This document shows positions 34,710 to 46,620 of a DNA stretch of 64,000 nt, piece by piece. The stretch lies in assembly GCF_020882245.1 (NCBI RefSeq), contig NC_083598.1, positions 91,083,714 through 91,147,713 on the forward strand. The letters run 5' to 3'. The stretch comes from Rhopalosiphum padi (Eukaryota; Arthropoda; Insecta; Hemiptera; Aphididae). The position numbers were made by a program, and so were the translations under genes. Below the pieces are notes generated by a model. The model did no database searches. It was not told the DNA's origin and worked only from the letters and a program-made list of their open reading frames with translations. Within the stretch, counting starts at the first letter, position 1. Each line of letters opens with the position of its first letter.

Positions 34710-35139
34710 AGCGGTGCGTCTGGTGCGGTCTGGTGCAGCCGTGTGGCTGTCCGTCGTCGTTAAGGCGCGCTGCAGTGGTGCAGCAGTGGCGGCGGCTGCG
34801 GCCGGCGGTCGTGCGGTACGGCGGCGGTCGTTTGGGTGCCGTGGCTACTACTACGTCGGGTAGCTGCGGCGGTGCGAAATCGTTACCAGTTTGCCGGCGA
34901 CACGGTCAAGAGAATAAACGGACGTGGTGCGTGCGGGTTATTTACTACGGGGACTCGGGTCTCGGGAGGGTCGGACGTGGGCCTGTGAGGGGTGAGTTGA
35001 ATTAAATGAAAAAATTGTAACTATGTCCCGGAGAGGAGATGTCTAATTTTTTTCTTAATATTATTATTATTATCCGTACGCGGACGACACCGAGAGACGT
35101 CGGCTACTGCTGCTACTCCTACTGCTCAGGTGGTAATAA

Positions 35140-35181
<42 letters not shown>
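35140..35181. repeat. (TAG)n microsatellite in the presumed 5' region
   Basis: About 14 uninterrupted TAG units, followed by GTG/TGG repeats to about 35200. It lies 430 bases upstream of the start codon on the gene strand, where it reads (CTA)n. Confidence 0.95.
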
Positions 35182-35189
<8 letters not shown>

Positions 35190-35681
35190 TTGGTGGTGGT
35201 AGTGGCGACGATAGAGTGCAATGATCGACAGCTGCAGCAGTGCGTCGTGAAGTACGGTCCGCTGTGAACTGCCGGTGGCGTGTGGTGGCAGCGACGGCAG
35301 CGGCGGTCGTCGTCGAGTAGTGCTAGTGCAGCGCAGTGCACCGTCGCGGTCGTCGTAGCTGTCGGCTCTACCCGCCCGCTCACCACCGTCGACGCCGCCG
35401 TCCCGGCATGGTCCCAGCCACCGCGCAGACCGTGCGCACGACGACCGCGCGAGCCACGCCTCCGTTTCTCCTCCGCGGCGCAAAAACGAAAACCATTAAT
35501 TTCCATTCCCTCCCCACTGGCGGTGAACGGTCGCCCGCGGGGGGGTGCGATACGGAGCGTATACCAACCACCCCTTTCGCTGGGCGCGTAGGTAGATGGG
35601 TTTACTGGAAAAACGTCCGTTCCGCTTTGGCTGCCGAACGCAGGCGGAAGAGTTGACGGCACACGAGCTTTGCCTCGTTTG

Positions 35682-35753
35682 TTATTATTGTTGTGGTTAT
35701 TAACATTTAATAATAATAATTACTTATATTATTAATAACCACAACAATAATAA
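35682..35753. repeat. Perfect inverted repeat, 22-bp arms, 28-base spacer
   Basis: Arm 35682-35703 (TTATTATTGTTGTGGTTA plus TTAA) and arm 35732-35753 are exact reverse complements. The spacer is AT-rich. It is a possible hairpin-type miniature element or cruciform just upstream of the presumed promoter. Confidence 0.9.
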
Positions 35754-36109
35754 ATAGTATGAGTACTTTATTATACGCCACCACTGATATAAGATATCCT
35801 TATCGGATTGTTGTAGGTCGTGATGACGCAATCGCGGTGACGTCGACGATTTGCTTGTCGGGTCAGTATCAAAAAACGCCGGTCGGTTTTTTATTTTTAG
35901 TTTTTTAAAAGCAAACGTCATCGGGTGGGCATCACCGTCGTTCCAGGACGATAATAATATTATAATGCATTGTTTTCGACACGATCCATATATAATATAT
36001 ATTATATTCGGTGTAGTTTCGCCGAACCAGGTACGCACGTCGTAGAAAAGGATTTCGGTGGAAGGGAATTCAACCTTCACTGCAGGTCTACGCGTGTCTG
36101 CGCCGAACT

Positions 36110-38892
36110 ATTTCCCCAAGTTCATGGGTAAATATTGAATATTTTTTTTAACCCACTCACCCACCCTCTGAAAGTATTATGTTGTATTATAACTACTAAT
36201 ATAATATGGTTGATTAAGACGCGGACTCGCACTTCTATAGGAAGTTTCCTCTTCGCTCGGTGACTGGTGTTCAATGTCCATATGAGAGTATGTAAGGTTC
36301 ATTAAAGTATTTACATTATACATTCGTTTTTAAAGACAGGACACAAGTACAATGCATTATTATATTATATGTGTTCGTAAAAAACACACAGTTATACGTG
36401 CGTATAAAATATGTATTATAACTTTTTTTCATACAACTATAGAAATAATAATTGAATATTACAATCCGTCATGTCATGTCGTCCCGCCCGTAAAGGTATT
36501 ATATAAGGTTTATATATTATTTTTAAAACTTTTACAACAATATATAGGTACAGCCCGACCCCGACGCTGCACTACTATTGCATATAAAGAAAAACTGTTG
36601 GATTTATGTCATATTATATTTCACTGCCAAATATATTACATTATACACACACACACAATTATCTGCTGCATAAGAAATTTAATTTATTGAAAAATGTGAT
36701 TAAAAAGTCGTTTTTAAAATTTCCATGTGTACTTAATAGAATTTGATTTGTTCTTTTGTTAAACCACTAAATCCTATGTTAGTTACATAGATCTGAAGAT
36801 TTTTTTACTAATAAATATTAATTGTACACATACAAAATAGCTTCGTCAAAATGAGCATGTTGTGTCATTATATCTGTATATAGTGTATAAAAAAGAAATT
36901 TAACGAGCTACAAGATAACAACAAACTTAATTTTAATTTTATTTTACTGTTCGTTTAACTTTAAATTCGTTTATGAAATTACTAAATTTCAGACTAATGT
37001 GCGTTTTAGTTTTTTCGAAGTTCAAAAATATAATGACTTCAACTAAGTATATAATAGCATTTAAATTCAAACAAAATTACTGAACTGCAACAAAGCCACG
37101 AAAAACTAGAAAGTTTAGAATATTACAAAAAAATAAAGATAATTATTCATTAATTATAATATATAACGTATACAACTTAAAATATAGTAACAACAAACTG
37201 TTCTCAAATTTTTAAATAATTTTTCGTTTCCATTAACTATTATATCCATACAAATATTAAAAAAGCAATAATATTAGCAAAATAAAAACAAATATCATTT
37301 CTATATAATATCGAACATTTTAGATATATTTAATTAAATATTTTTCATGTATAAAATTTGTTGGCTACAGGCCTACAGCCTGTTATAACAGGCTCCTCGG
37401 TTAGGTATACTCCAATCAGAGGAAGATGTAAGAGGTTGATGATGAATGAAGAATTAAAGAACAATTATGAATAATTAAATATTTTGTTTTAAACGATATT
37501 AAATAAAAATATAGTTAGGTACACAGTAATAATTTTAGATTACATTTTTGCACAACTAACGTGCATTATATAATTGTACTATGTAATAGTCACGTGAAAT
37601 ATGAAATGATAAAAGTGTATCCATAAGCAAAATAATATTCTGTCATTAAACCAGGGGTTCTTAATAAGACTACAATTAAATTCCAAAATCCCAAATCAAA
37701 TATTATAAGCGATGTACAGGCGCAATTTAAATTTTTTACTTAAGGAAGGAAAAGTTGGAAAAATTTATAACAATCAGACTCGTGAGTGACTTTACCTTCT
37801 TCCCTTCCTCAACAAGACTTTACCTAGCATACCTTTTGAAATCTTGCTAGATTTTAATATAATATTTTATTGTTACATTTAAGTCATTATAATGTAATAT
37901 AATATGACTATTACTCAAGCTTTTCTAGATAAAATGGTATAAGAATTGTCACTTCACACACCTTTCCATAAAAAAATAAATGACACTGTCAATTTTTTTT
38001 TTTTAATATTAAATGTATACTTATTTTATTTTAAAAAAGAGAACGTACTTTGAAAATTAGTTTAAAATATATTCCATAGAAATCTTGTTGAAAATATTTC
38101 TTTTTGTCCGAAATGTATTCAAGAAATATTTATTTGTAAATTCGTCTTGATACATTGAAGTTCTAGGCTAAGTAAGTCATATTTAATTTTTTGCATTGCA
38201 AAAAATAAGAGCGTTCATGATAAACGGAAACGGTTGACACCACTATCTATTGTAAAATGGAATTAAATTTGGAAAGACAGATTTATCCGAATATGTACAA
38301 TGTACATATAAAAATATGTAGGTACCTACTTGAATTTTCATAATTATTCAGTAATATGTTCAATTTTATGATTTAAATATAAACAAATATTTATTTTCTC
38401 TAATTTATTTATAAATTTATTACAAAATACAATAAAAAATAAAAAAAAGGTTAATATAACAAAATACAGTGTATTTTATGTTATTGAAATATAATATGTA
38501 TATTTTTTAAATTTTTTTATTACTTAGTAAGAATTATTTTTCTTATTCTTCGTGGAACGAGGTATAATGCTTTTTACACTATTTCTCCTCGGTCTATCAT
38601 TATTATGAATTATGTATATTTAAAAAACTTAACTGTAATATAAAATCACGACGTAAATCATATAAATATATAATTTATAATCAAACATTCATGTGCTATA
38701 CTGTCGTCTGTCATATATTGTAAGTAATACATATTAAACCGCTGTTATGTGCAATTTTTCTTCAATAATATTTGGAACAGTCTTACCCTGGAAATAGTTG
38801 TAAATTATTACCTATTATAATAGATACACCTACATTTAACTTATTTTATATAATATTAATTTAAGTATCACTTTGAAACTTGAATTTACTTT
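36110..38892. other. Intergenic AT-rich DNA, no gene seen
   Basis: No exon-like segment or known family on either strand. The 112-codon plus-strand ORF at 36352-36690 is AT-rich and has no family features. Confidence 0.65.
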
Positions 38893-39336
38893 TTAAGAGG
38901 ACGTCAAACCCGTATTCGTTGTCACTGTCTTGTAAGTGCGTGACATCGCAAATTATGTACACTCAGCAGTTCACGTTTAGCTTCATTAGCTTAAATATTA
39001 GAGTGAATAACCTATTATGAAACTTAATGGTAAGAGCATTTTAATGCGTTTGTATGTTAGTTTTTTTATGATAATTCTGTTTTTAAGCGAATAATAAGGA
39101 TTTTAAAACTGCGCTATTTTATTTACGCAAAACTTGTTAAAAAATTGAATTATCGTAAAAACCTACATATAAGAACGCAGATAAAGTTCTTAGGACAGAT
39201 AAAGTTTCATAATAGTAGATTCGCTATAATATTAAAGCTAACGAAGCTAAACGTAAACTGCAGAGCGTAAATTTGCTATGTCACACATTTATTGTGTAAG
39301 GCGAAGACAACTAATACGGGTGTAACGTCCTCTTAA
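38893..39336. mobile_element. Foldback MITE (~436 bp) flanked by TTAA
   Basis: The ends GAGGACGT (38897) and ACGTCCTC (39332) are each flanked by TTAA. The terminal inverted repeats are about 140-150 bp and imperfect. The left arm contains CCCGTATTCGTTGTC, GTGACATCGCAAATT, CACGTTTAGCTTCATTAGC and CTATTATGAAACTTA, and the right arm carries reverse-complement counterparts (CCCGTATTAGTTGTC, GTGACATAGCAAATT, TACGTTTAGCTTCGTTAGC, CTATTATGAAACTTT). It has no coding capacity. TTAA flanks fit a piggyBac-type duplication, but a TA duplication (Tc1/mariner type) inside TTAA cannot be excluded. Confidence 0.82.
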
Positions 39337-42300
39337 TAATTCTTTTAATCTTTTAAAATAAAAACACAAAAATCTCAGATGATAAAATACTTAGGTGTAT
39401 TATTGAGTATCGACGACAATTGATTATCGACTAACAATGTCGAGCATAATATATTTATTATTTATATACCTATACACCGAATGTTGTTCCCTTATTTATT
39501 TTGTTGTTGTTCGATTACTGTAAATGATTTATGAAGTCATGTTGAGGATATTGATGAAAATAATAATTACATTTTCATTTGACACAATACGAGGGATTGA
39601 AAAAAGCAAATAAAATTGACTACGTGCGAATCGTATCGATACACAATAATAATATATAAACTATTGCGTTGTTATTGCGTTTAACTCATCAATTGAACGA
39701 CGACTTAATATAGTTTGCATCTTAATATTTTTCTGCGTAGAAGTCATTACAAGTAATAAATTATTAATCTTGAAACTTGAAAATCTTAGAGAATAAAAAA
39801 TGTGAAAAGTGTATTTTATGGTATAAATTGTGTTAATAAAGCACAATAAAAATATTATTACTTCATATTTTGTTGAACAAAGATTTTTCTGAAGTTCAGA
39901 GTATCTGCAAGCTACTTAGTATAGTAGTACTCATCATTCACATTCTATTTTTTGTAAAAAAAAAAATATTTTTAATATTTATTTATCATAAATAATAAGT
40001 CAGTTATTTAGTTAAAAGAAAATATTTTTTTTAATTATCAAGATAAAACAAAAGCCAAAAGTTGATTTAAATATTGCAGCTCAATATTGTCCACAAGTGA
40101 TAGTTTGATGTACTACTCTATTTTTGATACCGGTAAATATAATAGTAATTTAGATTGTAGTATAAAATAACAAATAAATATGTATACAATTTGTTGACAT
40201 CAAACCCGTTGCTATAAATAGTTCAAAATATTCAGCTAAAAAGATATTTAGATAATAATATAAGAAAGTATGGTATATCAGTTAAGATACGTTAATTACA
40301 GCTTTCAAGTAAAATAAAACAAAAAAAAATTAAGCAGAATCAAATACTCTTATAATTACTATAAAAATGTCAACATAATTGTTTATTTTTGTCAGATGTG
40401 AGCCCACACACAGGAATACACCCATCTTCATTATAAATTATAATGTTCGATTATTAATTGCAGAGAAAGAATGATGGATATGACAAATAGTGTACACACG
40501 GATAAAGGATTAATTTAAGATGTAATACACAGAAAAGCTAGTATAAAATTGAACTGGTGATTGAAAAAGTCTGGCATCTGGACTATGATCAATAGACACT
40601 AGACAGTATAAATAAATTTGTTTTATTAATGTAAATAAGAAAAAAAGAGGGAAAACTGGGTAACCGTTCTGCTGTACAGTAGGAATGTATGATTATGATG
40701 AAATTAAATAAATATAATGTATTTTTTGTTGAGAAATATTTAAGCTATATCAGGTACTTATAATATTTTTGATTAGGTATTAAAATAAGTGATGAATAAT
40801 GTGTTTCGTCAATTTTTGTACAGGTACATCAAAATAATAATAATAATAATAATAATAATAGATATAATCGTATACTATATATAACTAGAGGGATCTGTCC
40901 CTAATCGCTTTGCAAGCCACCCCCCTCAAATCTGTGTTAAATTTGAACTCAAAGATAAATTATTGCATATGAAAAACGATTTTGAAAGGAGACGGATCGA
41001 CACCCTATACATTATTAAGTAAAATTTATGGAATATTTATATTGCTGCTTATTTATTTTTACCGAATTATTAAAAAACGCTGTGGACATTTTGTAGTTAA
41101 AACCTTTCAAAGTACCATGGACTAGATTCTATAAAAAATTATTGAATTTGAAAATCTAAGTATTTTTACTGCTTCAAACATAATAGATTAATAAATATTA
41201 CTTCGGATATGAATCTCGCTTTAAGGAAGGATATTGGAGTAAACGTGCTAATTCATTAAAGTGCCTAATGCATATGTTATATATTCATAAGGTTACATAA
41301 GAGAAAATTTACTAATTTACATTTTAATTCTTTAGGCTAATAACTTGTGACGTTGAAGCTTTTATTTAATAATAAAAATAAAAATATAGCTTCACTTTTA
41401 ATCTAAAATATTAGTACATTTGATTTTATAAATAATGATATTCCATTTATTAAACAAAAATAACATTGGTAGCTCTGGGGAAGAGTCACGACTGTAAGAG
41501 GCAGCATTTCACTTAAACTTTTTGAGTAAATAATGCTTAGCTTTCTTTTTTAGCTCACCAATGGTTGACATCTTTGAAACATCTTAACCTAGTCGTTGTT
41601 TTTATTTTTATTTTTAATTCAAGTTTAAGCCAAATAAGGTAAGTTTTATAAGTTTACCAAATAGTAAATAAAATGAAATAAAATGCGGGAAGCAAACATT
41701 TATATACGAGTATAGTATACATACCGGCGGCAATGTAGGATTTTGATACTGAAGTAAACAACAGTTGACATCGTCTCACAATCTCATAATATGGTGTATA
41801 TGTGTACAGAAAAAACAAGCACATATGATAGCTAATTTATAAAAATCACTACTGTGCGTAATGATTGTATTGAGGCACTAGATAAAGTTCAAAGTTCATG
41901 TAAACAATTAATAAAATAATTCATGTTATCGTCACACTGTCTAATGTCTATATCAAGACATCTATGAAGTGGCTAAGGAGAGATGAAATCAATTCGGATG
42001 AAAACTATTGGATTTCTGTAGTCAAATTAACATTTAATTATGTTTAATAGTAGTCTTGTTCGAACCGTTGTCAGGTATTAGTCCGAATTGTTCAATAATT
42101 TTTTTATATTTTGATAATATTTGTGCTATTACTCCAATAGTCGAATAGTCTATACACTTGACCGCCGGACATAATATACTTAAATATATTATAATTATAT
42201 ATCCACATTCAATTTTAAATTGAAATTACAGTTATTTAAGCTTAAAGTTACAAGTTGTTGACATTGTTGATCGATAATAATATTTTTTTAAACGTTTTTA

Positions 42301-45300
42301 AACTTTTCTTATTGCGATGTGTATATTTTTTCAGCGTGGGGGTGAATGTGTGGATATTATGATATGTCACTTATTAGTAAAAAAAAATACAGCCAGAACC
42401 GCCACTACAAAATAATAAGTATTATAAAATTACAATTGTCTATGTAGTTCATAATAATATACTACCTATGACCTGTCTATATTGGTCATAAAATATTAAA
42501 ATGTAAATATTGAACCTGTACACTGCGTAATGCGTATAGGTTACTGCAGTCAGCTAGATGTGAATCAAATATTTAATATCTAATAATTATGCTTTAAACA
42601 ATGAAATAATATAGTTTTGAATAAACAACAATTAATATGTACTTTGATCCAAATAATACATTAATTAATGTTATGATATTGTGTATTTAGTTTTCGGATA
42701 AGCTAAAGCTAAACATTATTGAATAAAACGCAGTATAGTCATGTATTATATTACTTATATCCAGTTCAATGGTTATTTAATAGAATTATCTAAAATCAAA
42801 CAGTTGGTAAATATAATAATTATATGAAGGTTATACATCATATTTTAATAGCTAACATACGTTGACTACAAGTAGAAGATAAATAATTACAAGGATTAAA
42901 ATGAAAAAACGATTTCACGGAGATAAAATTCGAAAAACAAAAATAAAATACATTACATTATTCTACAGATAATTATGTTTACATTCTCGTTGACTTAAAT
43001 TATAGAAACAAAACTGCATAAATATTGAGTACCTACTTATATTGCAGATACTTTCGTGTCTTATTGTAAGTTGTTTTGATAATTACAAAATTCATCAGGA
43101 AACTGTTTGTTATCATGCGGAAGATTATTGTATAAATATTAAATACATAAGAAAATAAACTTGTTAAAAATGATATGAGCCTATGGAATTACAGTAGTTG
43201 TAACTGTAAACATAAATTGAATATTTTTCAGACAATAAATTATACACTCAGTACTCATGAGTCACTGAGTCAGAACCTTACTTTTATACACATATTAATT
43301 TTAAATATGGAATGATAAAATAGCCGTCATGAGACATAAGTGTATAAATGTCATCTTAAAACAAAATTATGACATGCAGCTATACGGTTATCATGCGCAA
43401 CCAGGAATTTTCTACCACAAAATACTGAACGTTAGATTCTGTTCAAAAACGATATAAGTTATAAGTACCTATTATTATGATATATATGATTAACAAAAAA
43501 TTAATAACTTATAGAAGTAATAAATATATATTATATTATTGGGTAGAATACGATTGTTGAATTGTGTATGTTAGTTGAATAACAATGGAAATCCATAAGT
43601 ATCACATCATAATTGCGTTTTAATCGTTGCTGAATTGTTGATTATAAGATCATAAAAACTACATAATAGATTTCGCAAGTTTCTAATTTACAATCTCACG
43701 TAAGATTTAGCGTTAACATTTTTCCTATAAGAAATGGATATGTATATATTGTAATATGTTTATGCTTATCCAAAATTTTAAATATTTTCAACGATTATTG
43801 TTTGTTAATTTTCTACCATTTTATTGCCTACTTTTTCATTAGTCTCTTATGTAATATTTTAATTGTACATTTCTATTTTAAGTTTCTGTAATTTTGTTGG
43901 ATTTTTTTTTTATTGCACTTTAGTATGGGTGTAAATATAAAGCTTAAAAAAATATATGACTGATTTATAGCTAAGTTAATTTGTTTTTTTTTCTAATTAA
44001 CTTGTAACTTTTACAAGTTGAAAAGGAAAAAAGTAAATTTTAACTCAACCAGTTAAAAATATTAGTAAACTTTCACAGTCTTGATTACACGATAATATCG
44101 TTTATATTACTCTATAGTAGGCATATACCTTGTAGTTTATGTGATTTCCTGGTGAGGCACCGTGGTTGCATAAAAATAACGTATTGAATAATGAAAAAGG
44201 TAGGTAGGTACTACTGATATTAAGTACGGTACGCGATCGTATTCTAACCTATATGTTATTTTATTATACTATATATTATATATAATGGGTATATCCCGCT
44301 CATAAATGAAAAAGGTTGCAATTACAGACCTTCGTGATTTTTGAGTAGTCATGTTTAAAATGATAATAAATTTAAAAAAAAGCTTGACTCATATAACCTA
44401 ACCTAGGTTATTGCAAAAAAATAATTCATCTAACATCATATCGAATAACGCCAGGACGCACCCTGGTCAATGAATAACCAATACAACGGCCTTAGTATAA
44501 TAACACTTATCTTACATGTATAATGTAGTGCTTTGTATGTACCTACTATTCTTTTAAAGTTTTAAATAATGCGTTGTAGAATTTTCTCGTTGTTGGGTAG
44601 TTTGCGTCTACTTAGAAATCATGTCGTTACTAATAAAAAAAAAATGTTACATTATTTTGCTAAAATGTAAAGACAAAAGTCTTGAGACGTGAGGAGACTG
44701 CAGATGAGCTATCTATGGGTATGTGTCCTGCCCTGCGATTGATTCCCTCCATAATCCTTTTTTTAGCTATATGATTATTTGTATTGTCAGTTATTATCAT
44801 ATTACATAACAACTACAGACTAATTTTATCTATAGTACAGTTTAAAAATAATAAAATAAATAAATATTACATTTTTTACATTTTACAGAATTAGTAAAAC
44901 TTTTTTATTTTTTAATGTTAGATCTACAGACTTACAGTACATGTTTATACTAATTATTATTGGAATATATTCAATATATTCAAGTTTGTTTATAGGTACC
45001 TAATATTTACGTTGAACGTTTAATGATGGATATCAATTTTTCATTTTTAAATCTTGTAAAAGTTAGGAAATATACTCTTATACCTATATGCATATATTTA
45101 TAGGGGAGAGCGGTGTGACTAGGCTCGTGAATGTTCTTAACATCAGGCAATAATTTATTCACATATTTGACATAATATTTTGAATGTATATTAATGAATT
45201 CCATTGTCAACACTACCACCACGATCTAAGATTAGGTTTGCGTTGGATTAGACTAAGTTTTCGTACATCCACCGAGATATATTATCGTTATATCATTATT

Positions 45301-46100
45301 CATTAGGTTCCTGAACTTCGAGTTCAGACATCGTTTGAAGACAGGACTGACTGTGAGTGTATCGAGTAATGGTGGTTGATGTCAGAAAATATACTTTGTT
45401 TACCGTATTGTTGGATTTAGCCCTTGTGGTGTTTTGTAATCAGCCCTATAACAGCTCCCTCTGACGATTGCGTTATGTTTTAGTTGCGCTTGGTTAGCAG
45501 TTTGGCTAAACCACTATATAAATATATAAACATGCGAGACAAAAATCGATTCTAATACAAACCACAGGCATAATTTAAAATATCAATATTCTTGTTTTTC
45601 GTATACGCTGATGCAGATGTTACTGTGAATGTAACCGATTTGTTTTCATGAATATATACACTGTATATACTACATTATACGCTGTTGACTGTTGTTATTA
45701 TTAAAGTCGTACGATTGACGCGTGTCCTTGGCCCTTGCATCTGAAAGGATAATTTAAGGTTTACAATATTGTTTAATAATAATATATATTGCTATGATGG
45801 ACGATTTCAATTATACCATTTTACGCGCTTTGACAGCAGACTGTACACTATTTTAGTGATATATTATAATAATATTATATTATATAGAAGTCTGTGGTGT
45901 TTATTTTCGAAATTCTTCGTTAATTTGAGGACAAAACGGATAGTAATAAGTAATTATAGTACCTATAGCTATACTTAGGTCCCCCAACGACATACCTCAT
46001 ATGTGGAACCACAATCAAAACATCACAATGTATGATCGTTACGCGACTAATTAGTTATTTATTTGTGACGCGTGTTTATAAATACGACAATTGCTGCAAT
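39337..46100. other. Intergenic AT-rich DNA, no gene seen
   Basis: No convincing exon. It includes the (AAT)n tract at 40833-40860. A fragment at about 40890-41000 (TGAAAAACGATTTTGAAAGG and a C-rich stretch) looks like a decayed transposon remnant. Short ORFs at 39661-39846, 45007-45222 and 45769-45978 have no features. Confidence 0.6.
40833..40860. repeat. (AAT)n microsatellite
   Basis: About nine AAT units, uninterrupted. Confidence 0.95.
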
Positions 46101-46107
46101 TACACAT

Positions 46108-46129
46108 GTATATACTATATAGTATATAC
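46108..46129. repeat. 22-bp perfect palindrome
   Basis: GTATATACTAT followed by its exact reverse complement, bordering the CpG-rich island to its right. Confidence 0.9.
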
Positions 46130-46149
46130 GTGTATTATATATAATATGT

Positions 46150-46620
46150 GTATAGTTCGATTTATTTGGCTAGGGGCTCCGGTCTGTTGTCGGTAGTGGC
46201 AACGGCGGCGGCGGCGGTCGATCTCTACGAATAATAATAATAATGCACAAACGAGTAATTTAACAATATGCGTCGTCGTTAAACGGGTTGGCGGCGTGGA
46301 GACATCTCCCTCAACGCATACTTGGGAGAAGACGGTGGTGACGACGGCTGTTTTATTATCGCAGCGAAACAATATTAATGATCGGATCCCCTCCCCCCCA
46401 GTGTCGGCCTATCGCCTGTCACCGCAACCATTACACCAGATAATTTTGCGCTTTTTTTTTCGTCTTGCGGTGGACTCAAAAAAGCTCCCTTAGGAGGATT
46501 GATGTGCTTCGGAGCATAAATTTTATTTAATGTTCTCATAATACTGATATGCACATTATTATGATTATGTCAGGAACGCGCGTATCCTGCAGGTTCGTTG
46601 CGTGTGTGTGAGTGGGGGTG
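46150..46620. promoter_or_regulatory. Isolated CpG-rich island with (GGC)n
   Basis: CG-dense unique sequence with GGC repeats at 46203-46219, in an otherwise AT-rich 28-kb stretch. Short ORFs on both strands (46115-46372 minus, 46296-46493 plus) are not recognisable. It could be a distal enhancer, a 5' UTR exon or a promoter of an unannotated transcript. Only composition supports it. Confidence 0.35.

Larger units (their letters stand above)
34250..36110 (-). promoter_or_regulatory. GC/CpG-rich block: 5' UTR and promoter region of the transporter
   Basis: This is the most GC-rich interval in the window. It contains coding exon 1 and extends about 1.4 kb upstream of the ATG before composition falls back to AT-rich near 36.1 kb. 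The 5' UTR and core promoter are expected upstream of 34709. Long overlapping ORFs on both strands here are a by-product of high GC and of the TAG/TAC repeat. No TATA box or start site can be fixed by eye, and divergent transcription to the right is possible. Confidence 0.55.

Noticed and set aside
35039..35662. Overlapping ORFs of 61 to 178 codons on both strands
   Set aside because: They contain Ser, Tyr or Thr runs translated from the (TAG)n repeat and are typical open frames of GC-rich 5' regions. No domain or splice logic supports them.
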